A stretch of 64,000 nt of DNA, from assembly GCF_030167925.1 (NCBI RefSeq), contig NZ_JASKUT010000001.1, forward strand, positions 2,542,001 through 2,606,000. Reading direction: 5' to 3'. The DNA is from Paenibacillus silviterrae. GTDB taxonomy: Bacteria; Bacillota; Bacilli; Paenibacillales; NBRC-103111. Position 1 is the stretch's first letter, and every line of letters starts with the position of its first letter. A program made the translations under genes and the position numbers. The notes beneath the pieces are model-generated. The model saw nothing but the letters and a program-made list of their open reading frames with translations. It was not told the origin of the DNA and did not search any database. Positions 54,856 to 62,949 of the stretch are shown one piece after another.

Positions 54856-55020
54856 GCGAATGCCGGGCTTAGTTAGCGTTTCATCGCCATTAACGTCCCG
54901 CGGGGAGGCTATTCTGCAAATTACCGGCTATTTCGAGGGAATAACGTCCCCCAAGGCCGCTATTCGTATGTATCCCGGTAAATTCCCTGCGTTCCAGACC
55001 ATTAACGCCGAGAATGGCGC
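54856..55020. repeat. Intergenic repeats of the form TAACGTCCC...GGC(T/C)GCTATT
   Basis: Two related units are visible: TTAACGTCCCGCGGGGAGGCTATT near 54890 and ATAACGTCCCCCAAGGCCGCTATT near 54941. A third, shorter TTAACGCC unit lies near 55003. No gene is convincing here. I recall similar sequences scattered in Paenibacillus intergenic regions, so this may be a dispersed repeat family. Confidence 0.45.
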
Positions 55021-55035
55021 TCGCCTTAACACAAA

Positions 55036-55066
55036 AAAACGGAGTCCTCCCTAGGGGCTCCGTTTT
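55036..55066. terminator. Bidirectional hairpin upstream of helD
   Basis: AAAACGGAG (55036-55044) pairs with CTCCGTTTT (55058-55066). A-runs and T-runs flank both sides. It insulates helD from upstream transcription. Confidence 0.7.
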
Positions 55067-55223
55067 CTATTGCAATCAATATAATTTCATGATATCATTG
55101 ATCTCGATTCCATTTTTAAGAAAGATTAACAAGATCAGTTTTCCTCAATATTATCATAACACATCGAAACCCTGTTGTCAAACCCCTCTTCACAAAAAAT
55201 CTTTCATGAAAAGGAGCTGTGCT

Positions 55224-57584
55224 ATGAGCCGCGTATCAGAGCAAGCATGGGTTGAGGAGCAGCACCGTATTACTGCCGTGAGAAATGAAATTCAGGAGCG
55301 GGCCGAAACGCTGCAGGAGCAAATCAGCGGCATAAGAGAAGACATCGTCGGCTTCCGCAAGCATTTCTGGGATGACGTAACAGTGAACGTCGAGGGTCTT
55401 GAGGAAATGGTCGAAACGATGGCAAGCCTGAAGCAGCAGGCGGAGGTCATCTCGGACCGTGAACGGGCGCATCGTCAGCAGCAGTCGCAGCTGAAAAAGC
55501 TCAAGCGGCTTCTGCAATCGCCATATTTCGGGCGCATCGACTTTCAGGAGGACGGAGAGCCGCGAAGCGAGGCTATTTATGTCGGCGTGGGCTCGCTGCT
55601 CAATCAGGAAGGAGATCAGTTTCTCATCTACGACTGGCGCGCCCCGGTCTCCAGCTTGTATTACGATTATCCTCCGGGCCCGGCACAATACGATACTCCC
55701 GGCGGCACCATCACAGGCAGCATGGAGCTGAAGCGTCAATTCATCATTCGCGACAATGAGCTCCGCAGCTTGTTCGATACGAGTGTAACCATCGGCGACG
55801 AGCTGCTTCAGGAGGTGCTGGGAAAGCAGGCCGACCCGCAGATGCGCAGCATCGTGGCTACGATCCAGAAGGAGCAGAACCGGCTCATCCGCAACGTAGG
55901 CAGCCGCTTGCTTGTCGTTCAGGGAGCAGCCGGAAGCGGAAAAACGTCTGCCGCCCTGCAGCGGGTAGCTTACTTGCTCTATCGTTTTCGTGAAACGCTG
56001 AGGGCCGATCAGATCGTTCTCTTCTCGCCGAACTCCATGTTCAACAGCTATGTTTCCACCGTGCTCCCCGAGCTGGGCGAGGAGAACATGCAGCAAACGA
56101 CGTTTCAGGAATATCTGGAGCACCGGTTAGGGCATGAATTCAATCAGGAGGAACCCGCAGCTCAAATGGAATACACCTTGACTTCCATGCACGAGCCCGG
56201 TTACGCGGCGCGGCTTGAGGGCATTCGGTTCAAAGCTTCCACCGATTACCTGCACGCTCTGGATGCTTATGTGGTTACCTTAGGCCGGCAAGGCCTTCCG
56301 TTTCAGGATATCCGGTTTCGCGAGGACGTGCTGTTCTCCGCACAAAGTCTGCAGAAGCGGTTCTACGAGCTGGATCAAGGGCTGCCCATCCCGAATCGTC
56401 TAAGGCTGCTCCGGGATGCCTTGCTGAAGGAGCTGATTCCAATCGCCCGCGCGGAGCGCTTAAAGCCCTGGGTTGAGGACGAGATAGACTTGCTGGATAC
56501 CGAGGCTTACTTAAAGGCCTACCAGGAGCTGCAGCGCAAGAAGCTTCCTTCGGAGGATACGTTCGATGATTTCGATCGGGAGAAGCATATTCTCGCCACG
56601 ATGCTGGTTCGGGAGCAGATGGAGCCGGTGCGTGCGGAAATCAAGCGCCTTAGTTTCCTTGACGTGCCGTCGGCCTACAGACAGTTCTTCACCGATCCAA
56701 AGGTAGCGGCAGCATGCGTAGCTTCCTCCCTGCCGAAGCAATGGGCGGACATCTGCAGCCAAACAAGTGAGCACCTGGATCAAGGCTATCTCGCCTACGA
56801 GGACACCACCCCGTACTTATACCTCCGCGAGCGCCTGGAAGGCACTCAAGTGAATACGGGGATTCGCCATGTGTTCGTCGATGAGGGGCAGGACTATTCG
56901 CCGTTTCAATACCATTACTTGAAGGGCTTGTTTCCCAGAAGTAAAATGACGGTGCTTGGTGACTTTAATCAAGCGATCTACGCCCATACCGCGGGCGGCA
57001 GCAGCCTGGAATTCCTGCCGGAGCTGTATGGCGCCGAGCAAACCGAAACGATGATCCTAACGCGGACATACCGCTCGACCCGTCAGATTGTCGAGTTTAC
57101 GAAGCCCTTGCTTCCGGCTGGGGCTCTCATAGAGCCGTTTCATCGGGAAGGTCCCAAGCCGACTCTGACGAAGGCTGCAGACCCTATCGATTTGGCAAAA
57201 GGCATTGGGGATCGTCTCCGGCAGTTGAAGTCGGCCGGGCATCCTACGATTGCGGTCATTTGCAAAACGGCGGAGGAAAGCGAGAAAGCCCACCGGGCGC
57301 TCAGCGGGCATCTAGACGGTCTTGCCTTGATCCGCAAGGAAACGACCTCCTATGAGGCGGGTGTGCTCGTGATTCCTTCTTACTTGGCCAAAGGTGTGGA
57401 ATTCGACGCCGTCATCGTATTTGACGCCTCGGCTAAGCAATACGGCAGAGAAAGCGAGCGCAAGCTTTTCTATACTGTTTGCACCCGCGCGATGCATGAG
57501 CTTCATTTATTCTATACCGGGGAACGAACGCCGCTGCTTGGGGGAGTCAGCGAGGAGCTTTATACGGCTACCCCTGCTCAATGA
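55224..57584 (+). CDS. helD: HelD, RNA polymerase recycling helicase-like ATPase
   Basis: HelD is a superfamily 1, UvrD-like ATPase that binds RNA polymerase and removes it from DNA. The 786-residue product starts MSRVSEQAWVEEQHRI at ATG 55224 with AAAGGAG 7 bases upstream. It has a long N-terminal coiled coil (about residues 10-95) that probes the secondary channel, Walker A at 234-241 (GAAGSGKT), motif II in HVFVDEGQDYS, and motif III/IV GDFNQAIYAH. The 5' open extension to 55014 lacks a ribosome site. In Bacillus helD lies elsewhere, so it has been inserted here between ytpI and ytoI. Confidence 0.93.
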   Translation: MSRVSEQAWVEEQHRITAVRNEIQERAETLQEQISGIREDIVGFRKHFWDDVTVNVEGLEEMVETMASLKQQAEVISDRERAHRQQQSQLKKLKRLLQSPYFGRIDFQEDGEPRSEAIYVGVGSLLNQEGDQFLIYDWRAPVSSLYYDYPPGPAQYDTPGGTITGSMELKRQFIIRDNELRSLFDTSVTIGDELLQEVLGKQADPQMRSIVATIQKEQNRLIRNVGSRLLVVQGAAGSGKTSAALQRVAYLLYRFRETLRADQIVLFSPNSMFNSYVSTVLPELGEENMQQTTFQEYLEHRLGHEFNQEEPAAQMEYTLTSMHEPGYAARLEGIRFKASTDYLHALDAYVVTLGRQGLPFQDIRFREDVLFSAQSLQKRFYELDQGLPIPNRLRLLRDALLKELIPIARAERLKPWVEDEIDLLDTEAYLKAYQELQRKKLPSEDTFDDFDREKHILATMLVREQMEPVRAEIKRLSFLDVPSAYRQFFTDPKVAAACVASSLPKQWADICSQTSEHLDQGYLAYEDTTPYLYLRERLEGTQVNTGIRHVFVDEGQDYSPFQYHYLKGLFPRSKMTVLGDFNQAIYAHTAGGSSLEFLPELYGAEQTETMILTRTYRSTRQIVEFTKPLLPAGALIEPFHREGPKPTLTKAADPIDLAKGIGDRLRQLKSAGHPTIAVICKTAEESEKAHRALSGHLDGLALIRKETTSYEAGVLVIPSYLAKGVEFDAVIVFDASAKQYGRESERKLFYTVCTRAMHELHLFYTGERTPLLGGVSEELYTATPAQ

Positions 57585-58908
57585 CCTGAGCGGTTAACAT
57601 CGCTTTGGCGACAAGCGCGCTGCCGTGATAAATTTCCACGTCGATTTTCCCGAACTTGCGGCTGACTTCAATCATCTTCGGACGAATTTCAATTTCACTG
57701 TCGATTTGAACCGGCTTGACAAAGTACGAGGACATATTGTCCATCACGAGATCGCCCTTCTTCACGTCAAGCACGGCGTGGTAAGCCGCTTGCGACATAA
57801 GCACGGTCAGCACCCCTTCGGACACCGTACCGAGCCGGTTCGTCATCTGCGGCGTAATCGAGCCGCGGAAGACGAGCTGGCCGTTCTTGTCCTTGCCCTC
57901 CTGAAAGCCGGACCAAATCAGGTCCTCGAATGTCTCCCCGTGCTGCGGCTGGCGCTGGGTGTGCTGCATCGCCTTCAACACATCCTTGCGGCTGATCACG
58001 CCTACTACCCTACGGCCAAGGTCGATGATCGGCAGCAGCTCGATGCCCTCCCACACCATCATGTGGGCCGCCGAAGCTACCGAGGTGCTCGGCGCAGCCG
58101 TGACAGGGCTCCGCGTCATCAGCTTGTCGATCGTCTGCTGCGGCTCCGCACCGATGAAGTCCTTGGACGTAATCATTCCGATGACCCGGTTCCATTCATC
58201 CACTACAGGGAAGCGGCTGTGTCCCGTCTCTTCATGCAGCCGCTGCCAGTCCCTCAGCGTCTGATTCCCCTTAAGCACGTACACCTGCATCCCTTTCGGG
58301 ATAATATCCTCAATCAGCAAAATCTTCTTCTTGATCAGCCGGTCATAGATGGCCCGGTTAATCATCGAGGCGACGGTAAACGTATCATAGCTGCTTGATA
58401 TGATCGGAAGCTCCAGCTGGTCCGCCAGCTGCTTGACCTCCTCCGATGTCCCGAAGCCCCCGGTGATCAGTACGCCGGCCCCCTGCTCCAGCGCTCGTAC
58501 ATGCGCTTTATAGCGGTTACCTACAATTAACAGGCTGCCCGGATCGATATAGCGCATCATCGCTTCCTGCTCCATCGCGCCGATAACGAATTTATGCAGC
58601 GTTTTGTTCAAACCGCCGCTCCCGCCCAGCACCTCGCCGTCCACCATATTGACGACCTCCGCGAAGGTTAACTTATCCAGCTGGTCGCGCAGCTTCTTCT
58701 CAACCCGTACGGTTCCGACCCGCTCCTTAGTAGCCACAAGCCCGATCGTATCCGCCTCTTTAATAGCACGGTATGCCGTACCCTCGCTGACATCCAGCTG
58801 TTCGGCGATTTTCCGGACGGAGATTTTGGTGCCGATCTTTAAGCTTTCTATATATTTAATGATCTGCTCGTGCTTCGTCGCCGCCTCAGGTACACCGGAA
58901 ACCTCCAT
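57568..58908 (-). CDS. ytoI: YtoI: HTH-DRTGG-CBS-hotdog regulatory protein
   Basis: A 446-residue cytoplasmic protein with four modules. There is an N-terminal winged helix (about 10-70, ISVRKIAEQLDVSEGTAYRAIKEAD), a DRTGG domain (about 75-190), two CBS domains (about 200-320, IGMITSKDFIGA and GVISRKDVLKA) and a C-terminal hotdog domain (about 330-446). This exact combination defines YtoI. CBS pairs bind adenosine nucleotides, and the hotdog may bind an acyl-CoA, so it may sense energy or acyl state, but targets are unknown. Its 3' end overlaps the convergent helD by 17 bases. GGGAGAGG precedes the ATG. Confidence 0.9.
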   Translation of the reverse strand: MEVSGVPEAATKHEQIIKYIESLKIGTKISVRKIAEQLDVSEGTAYRAIKEADTIGLVATKERVGTVRVEKKLRDQLDKLTFAEVVNMVDGEVLGGSGGLNKTLHKFVIGAMEQEAMMRYIDPGSLLIVGNRYKAHVRALEQGAGVLITGGFGTSEEVKQLADQLELPIISSSYDTFTVASMINRAIYDRLIKKKILLIEDIIPKGMQVYVLKGNQTLRDWQRLHEETGHSRFPVVDEWNRVIGMITSKDFIGAEPQQTIDKLMTRSPVTAAPSTSVASAAHMMVWEGIELLPIIDLGRRVVGVISRKDVLKAMQHTQRQPQHGETFEDLIWSGFQEGKDKNGQLVFRGSITPQMTNRLGTVSEGVLTVLMSQAAYHAVLDVKKGDLVMDNMSSYFVKPVQIDSEIEIRPKMIEVSRKFGKIDVEIYHGSALVAKAMLTAQVIEQG

Positions 58909-59065
58909 CTGTTATACCTCTCCCCCATTGATCTGTCACACTCTGTATTACCCATTATAGGCGATTTTACAAAAAATGAATAGACTGACAGCTCTATACC
59001 TGTTTTGTGCTGCATAGGATGGAAATAGCCATTTGTGCTTATAGAATGTTAAGGAGTGAGAACAC

Positions 59066-59443
59066 ATGTCCATGAATCCGTTACAGCCGGTCGGAGCCGC
59101 GGCCGGAGCCGGCGCTTTACAGCCGATTTACCAGTTGGACCCCGAAACGGCAGGTGCTATGAAAAAGTGCAGGGAGCGCCTCCATTCCATTTGCAGCCAG
59201 CACATGAACCGCCCTGTCCGCGTCCAAACGGTGCACGGCCAGACGCATGACGGCTATATCGTGCATATTGACAGCGACTTCATCTACCTCCAAATCATGC
59301 CGGGACACAGCCGCGCCTTCCTTCCCTTCGGCGGCTTTGGGCCGCACGGAGGCTTCGGGTCTCCGGCATTCAATCCCTATTATAACAATGTGGTTTTGCC
59401 GCTCGCTCTGTTTAATCTTCTCGCCGTCAGTCTGCTGTGGTAG
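59066..59443 (+). CDS. Hypothetical protein with Sm/KOW-like beta domain
   Basis: The 125 residues include an Ala/Gly-rich N-terminus, a helix with a C-x10-C pair (CRERLHSICSQH), and a likely small beta barrel (RPVRVQTVHGQTHDGYIVHIDSDFIYLQI). A Gly/Pro/Phe-rich stretch (FGGFGPHGGFGSPAFNPYY) and a hydrophobic end complete it. The mix resembles proteins reported in spore coats of Bacillales, but I cannot name a family. AAGGAG lies upstream of the ATG. It is monocistronic with its own terminator. Confidence 0.6.
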   Translation: MSMNPLQPVGAAAGAGALQPIYQLDPETAGAMKKCRERLHSICSQHMNRPVRVQTVHGQTHDGYIVHIDSDFIYLQIMPGHSRAFLPFGGFGPHGGFGSPAFNPYYNNVVLPLALFNLLAVSLLW

Positions 59444-59458
59444 TTTCTTGTCATGCCA

Positions 59459-59501
59459 AAAAGCCTGCCCGCTCTCCCATTCGGAAAGCAGGCAGGCTTT
59501 T
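59459..59501. terminator. Bidirectional terminator
   Basis: AAAAGCCTGCC (59459-59469) pairs perfectly with 59491-59501 around a 21-base loop, serving the convergent genes on each side. Confidence 0.85.
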
Positions 59502-59517
59502 CCATACCCCAGGCCAT

Positions 59518-59796
59518 TTATTTTTTGAACTGCATAACCTTCCTGCGGCCCTGCAGCATTTGCTCCAGCTGCCATCGCTTCATCTTCTTCACCTTCAGCA
59601 GCTCCCGGCGAGTCTCCTCCTCCACGCCCAGCAGCTCGTGAAGATGCGCAGCTACGATCAAGAGCGCCATCGCAAGCCAAACGAAGCCGAACACCGACTC
59701 GGGCGCCAAGCCGTCGCTTAAACTTAACCGCGGAACGGCAAAGATGACCATTCCTAGAGTTAAGCCCATATAAACGAGATTACGTATCCCTTTCAT
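59518..59796 (-). CDS. Small two-helix membrane protein, unknown
   Basis: The product starts MKGIRNLVYMGLTLGMVIFAV at ATG 59796, with GGGGAG about 11 bases upstream, and has 92 residues. It has two membrane segments (about 8-25 and 35-58) and a basic coiled-coil-like tail (EETRRELLKVKKMKRWQLEQM). I recognise no family. It is 85 bases downstream of the acyltransferase gene and could be transcribed with it. Confidence 0.55.
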   Translation of the reverse strand: MKGIRNLVYMGLTLGMVIFAVPRLSLSDGLAPESVFGFVWLAMALLIVAAHLHELLGVEEETRRELLKVKKMKRWQLEQMLQGRRKVMQFKK

Positions 59797-59881
59797 CGGT
59801 CCTTGTCTCCCCTCCCCAGAACAACTTGTACGCTTCATTCTATGAGGCAAGGGGACGGATTATCACCGAAAAAAAGACAGG

Positions 59882-60997
59882 CTACGCTTTGGCCGGCTGC
59901 GGCTTCGTTTTTTTTCTCCAAAGAGACATGAATTGGCCGTAGGCAGCGACCAGAATCCAAGGGACAAACAAGGTCGCGACAAAGCCGCCGAGTGTATACG
60001 CATGGTATAGCAGAATGTCGCCGGTCGCCCGCTCCACCTGGGTATGCCAATACGTAAGGACCGCCGGATGCACCAAATAAATACCGAATGAGACCGCTCC
60101 GAGCCGGATGAGCCATTGCGCAGCGCTGTTCCACTTGTTCAACAGCCCTCTCCCGAGCCAGATGAAGCTCATCGCCACAAAGATCGCATACGAGTGAAAC
60201 ATGACTTCATACCAGACGCCGTTTAACCGGACAAGCTTGTATTGCTCCAATAGAATGGACCCGGCGAACGACGCCCCGATGATCAACGATAGCGGCAGCA
60301 CCCAGCGGATGTGCTTCCGCAGCCATTCGATGAACGGCTGGTAATACAGCCCGATCTGCCCGCCCACCGCAAATACCGCGAAATACGTCACAGCCAGAGA
60401 AGGAACATGCTCTACAGGCGACACATACCGGTTGTAGCAATAGAAGACGGCCTGAACAAGCAGCCCGAACAAAAACAGACTTCGGCGAAACCAAAACCAT
60501 TTCCGGCACAGGGTCATCAGCAGCGGGAACAATAGGTAAAACTGCACGATAATCGTCATGAAATACAAGTGATACGAGGCATCCGCCCACGGCAGTAAAT
60601 CCAGAAAGGCGCGCCAGTCGAAATGCAGAGTGTTCCTTGAAAAAATCCATTGGTTGTACAGGTAATAAAACAAGGACCATACTAGATAGGGAATAACGAC
60701 CTGCTTTACTCTTCTGAGGTAAAAGGTGACTCCCTGCTTGGCGCCCCAATCGTTCGAGTAGCGATAGAACAGGACGACGCCGCTTAATAAAATAAAAACG
60801 GGTACGGCAAAGTTGCACAGCTTGTTGACTGCTAGGTAGACCGCCTGCGCCGTGCTGCCGACCGGAAGCTCCACGGTAGCCTCCGAGGTGGCATGAATCG
60901 CTACCACCGCTAAGATGGCAATCGCTCTCACGATATCCAGCTCATGGAGCTTGGGGAGTGATTTCTTTTTTGCAGGGGGAGGTACGGTTTCCGTCAA
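59882..60997 (-). CDS. Membrane acyltransferase, family 3 (OafA/YrhL-like)
   Basis: An integral membrane O-acyltransferase with about ten hydrophobic segments. The family motif LDIVRAIAILAVVAIHATSE (the R and H are catalytic-loop residues) starts the domain, and HPAVLTYWHTQV is near the end. The start is probably TTG 60997, with AAAGGAG 10 bases upstream, giving MTETVPPPAKKKS and 371 residues. A longer open frame begins at 61081 without a good ribosome site. It probably acetylates a cell-surface glycan; the substrate is unknown. It is divergent from the DeoR-type gene. Confidence 0.88.
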   Translation of the reverse strand: MTETVPPPAKKKSLPKLHELDIVRAIAILAVVAIHATSEATVELPVGSTAQAVYLAVNKLCNFAVPVFILLSGVVLFYRYSNDWGAKQGVTFYLRRVKQVVIPYLVWSLFYYLYNQWIFSRNTLHFDWRAFLDLLPWADASYHLYFMTIIVQFYLLFPLLMTLCRKWFWFRRSLFLFGLLVQAVFYCYNRYVSPVEHVPSLAVTYFAVFAVGGQIGLYYQPFIEWLRKHIRWVLPLSLIIGASFAGSILLEQYKLVRLNGVWYEVMFHSYAIFVAMSFIWLGRGLLNKWNSAAQWLIRLGAVSFGIYLVHPAVLTYWHTQVERATGDILLYHAYTLGGFVATLFVPWILVAAYGQFMSLWRKKTKPQPAKA

Positions 60998-61079
60998 ATG
61001 TTGTCGACTCCTTTGTCGAAGAAATGCTATTAAGCATTGTAACATATTGGGTGTAACAAGCCTACTCCATCGAGTTATC

Positions 61080-61151
61080 ACTTATATTTACGCATATATA
61101 CTTATTTACACTTAAAAACACTTGCCTTAATGCATTACTTTCACTTACAAT
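61080..61151 (+). promoter_or_regulatory. Ten-base-phased repeats and promoter upstream of the DeoR-type gene
   Basis: ACTT-led decamers recur at 61080, 61100, 61110 and 61120 (a degenerate ACGC fills 61090), one helical turn apart, with further copies at 61137 and 61142. They lie just upstream of -35 TTGCCT (61122-61127) and -10 TACAAT (61146-61151), spaced 18 bases apart. This is the kind of array a multimeric DeoR-family repressor could bind. Confidence 0.5.
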
Positions 61152-61183
61152 GAAAGAAAATCAAATTCCCCGAGGAGAGCGTC

Positions 61184-61966
61184 ATGTACCAAGAAGAAAG
61201 GTTTATCGGTATTATGCAGCACTTGCAGCACAAGGGCCGCATCAGCACGGATGAGATTTGCGAGCTGTTCGAGGTATCCCGGGATACCGCCAGACGGGAT
61301 ATTGTTAAGCTGGAAGAGCAAGGCCGCATCCTGCGAACTCGCGGCGGCGCGATTCTTCCCACCTTGATGAAGGATGTCGTCGATTATCATACAAGGCTCC
61401 ATCTGGAAAGCACCGGCAAGCACGCCATCGGCGCATGCGCCGCCTCTTTGGTTCAGGAGGGAGACTACTTGTTCATGGACGCCTCTACGACTGTGCTTCA
61501 GGCGGCGGAGTGCCTGAGAACGTCGCAGCACGTTGTCGTAACCAATTCGATGGACATTGCCGGTACGCTGTCGGCGAGGAACGGCGTTACCGTGCATTTG
61601 CTCGGCGGCGTCGTACATCCCAAGCACCGCTTCATCGCCGGCTCGAGAACGATCGATATGCTGCGCGATTATCACGCAGATAAGCTTCTGCTTGGCACCG
61701 CCGCCTTGTCCGCCGAAGGTCTCTCTAATCCCTATGAGGACGAAGGCCATGTCCATCGTGAAATGGTCGAGCGGGCGGATCAGGTAATTATTCTCGTGGA
61801 TCATTCCAAGTTCGGGCAGCGTACCTTTTACCGGGTTGCAGGTCTTGAGCAAATTGATATCATCATCACGGACCGGCGTCCGGAGGAACGATTCGCCGAG
61901 CTGCTGGACAAGCACGGCATTCATCTGATCGTCGCCGCAGAAGAAGGGGAAAAAACTTATGATTAA
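61184..61966 (+). CDS. DeoR-family sugar-phosphate-responsive transcription regulator
   Basis: The 260-residue protein has an N-terminal helix-turn-helix (RFIGIMQHLQHKGRISTDEICELFEVSRDTARRDIVKLEEQ) and a DeoR C-terminal sensor with GDYLFMDASTTVLQAAE and DKLLLGTAALSAEGLSN, as in GlpR/FruR-type repressors. Effectors of this family are usually phosphorylated sugars. GAGGAG lies upstream of the ATG. It overlaps the HAD gene start by 8 bases, so it likely responds to a sugar phosphate that the HAD enzyme handles. Confidence 0.93.
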   Translation: MYQEERFIGIMQHLQHKGRISTDEICELFEVSRDTARRDIVKLEEQGRILRTRGGAILPTLMKDVVDYHTRLHLESTGKHAIGACAASLVQEGDYLFMDASTTVLQAAECLRTSQHVVVTNSMDIAGTLSARNGVTVHLLGGVVHPKHRFIAGSRTIDMLRDYHADKLLLGTAALSAEGLSNPYEDEGHVHREMVERADQVIILVDHSKFGQRTFYRVAGLEQIDIIITDRRPEERFAELLDKHGIHLIVAAEEGEKTYD

Positions 61967-62762
61967 ACTGATTGTCAGCGATTTGGACGGTACCTTGATC
62001 CATCATCATTCCTCGATCCGAGAGGAGGATGTGAAGGGGCTTCACGCTATGTTGGAGGAGGGTGTCGCCGTAGCCTTCGCCTCAGGCCGCATGTATCCCG
62101 AAATCGATACGGTCATGAAGGAAATCGACCGGAGGGTTCATTCCATTTCCCAAAACGGAGCCTATGTCCACACTTCGGACGGGACACTGCTTTCGCATCA
62201 CGCCTTCGAGCGGGAGCTGCTCCTGGAGCTGGCCGGAGCTGCGGAGGGCATGCCCTTCCTGACCATGCTCTGCGGACCGGACAGCTACTTCGTCGAGCGG
62301 ATGAATGAGCATGCCCGCATCATCGGAGCAAGGCTGATGGCGCCTTTTCACGAGATTCCCCATGCGAGGGAGCTCCTGGGACGCGAAGTGATGTGCGGCA
62401 AAATGTCCTTTTTCGGCGATGTGGAGCGCCTTCGGAGCTTGCAGGAAAAGCTGCTCGGACAGTATGGCGAACGGATTGACGCCTACATTTCCGATATCGA
62501 CTGCATGGATGTTATGCCGCGGGGCGTTTCGAAGGGCACCGGTCTGCATGCGCTGCTGAAGAAGCTCGATGTGCTGCCGGAGGAGACCGTATGCATCGGA
62601 GATTCGTTCAACGATCTCGCGATGTTCTCGGAGACGCCGCACAGCTTCGCTATGGGCGGCGCCCATCCGGAGGTACGTGCAAAGGCGAAGCATACCGCTG
62701 CGTATGTAGCGGATGTGATTGCCTGGGTCAGGGCCTATAATTTACGAGAAGCCGGTGTATAA
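61959..62762 (+). CDS. HAD-family phosphatase, Cof/IIB type
   Basis: A cytoplasmic HAD phosphatase of 267 residues. Motif I is LIVSDLDGTLIH (nucleophile D8 or D9), motif II is VAFASGRMY, motif III includes the lysine in GVSKGTGLHALL, and motif IV is VCIGDSFNDLAMF. The cap is of the C2B type. It probably removes phosphate from a sugar phosphate. It is coupled to the DeoR-type regulator and ends with a terminator. Confidence 0.93.
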   Translation: MIKLIVSDLDGTLIHHHSSIREEDVKGLHAMLEEGVAVAFASGRMYPEIDTVMKEIDRRVHSISQNGAYVHTSDGTLLSHHAFERELLLELAGAAEGMPFLTMLCGPDSYFVERMNEHARIIGARLMAPFHEIPHARELLGREVMCGKMSFFGDVERLRSLQEKLLGQYGERIDAYISDIDCMDVMPRGVSKGTGLHALLKKLDVLPEETVCIGDSFNDLAMFSETPHSFAMGGAHPEVRAKAKHTAAYVADVIAWVRAYNLREAGV

Positions 62763-62777
62763 ACGCCGGCTTTTTTT
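62749..62777 (+). terminator. Terminator after the DeoR-HAD operon
   Basis: AAGCCGG (62749-62755) pairs with CCGGCTT (62766-62772), followed by T7. The 187-base gap to the next gene shows no further signal that I recognise. Confidence 0.85.
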
Positions 62778-62949
62778 GTTGTTTCCCTCCCTTCGGCGAC
62801 GCCGGACAGCCTGCCGCAGCACCTTCCCATCGGGCCTATGAACACTGTACTTTTCGGCATGGTCCATTCACCAAGGTGTAGATGCCCTCATATGATGACA
62901 GTAGCTCGTTACTTGGTAGATGTATGTTGTGCTGGGAAGGAGGTCCGCA

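Noticed and set aside
55014..55223. An N-terminal extension of HelD
   Set aside because: It runs through a bidirectional terminator hairpin and has no ribosome site; the ATG at 55224 has one and matches the family start.
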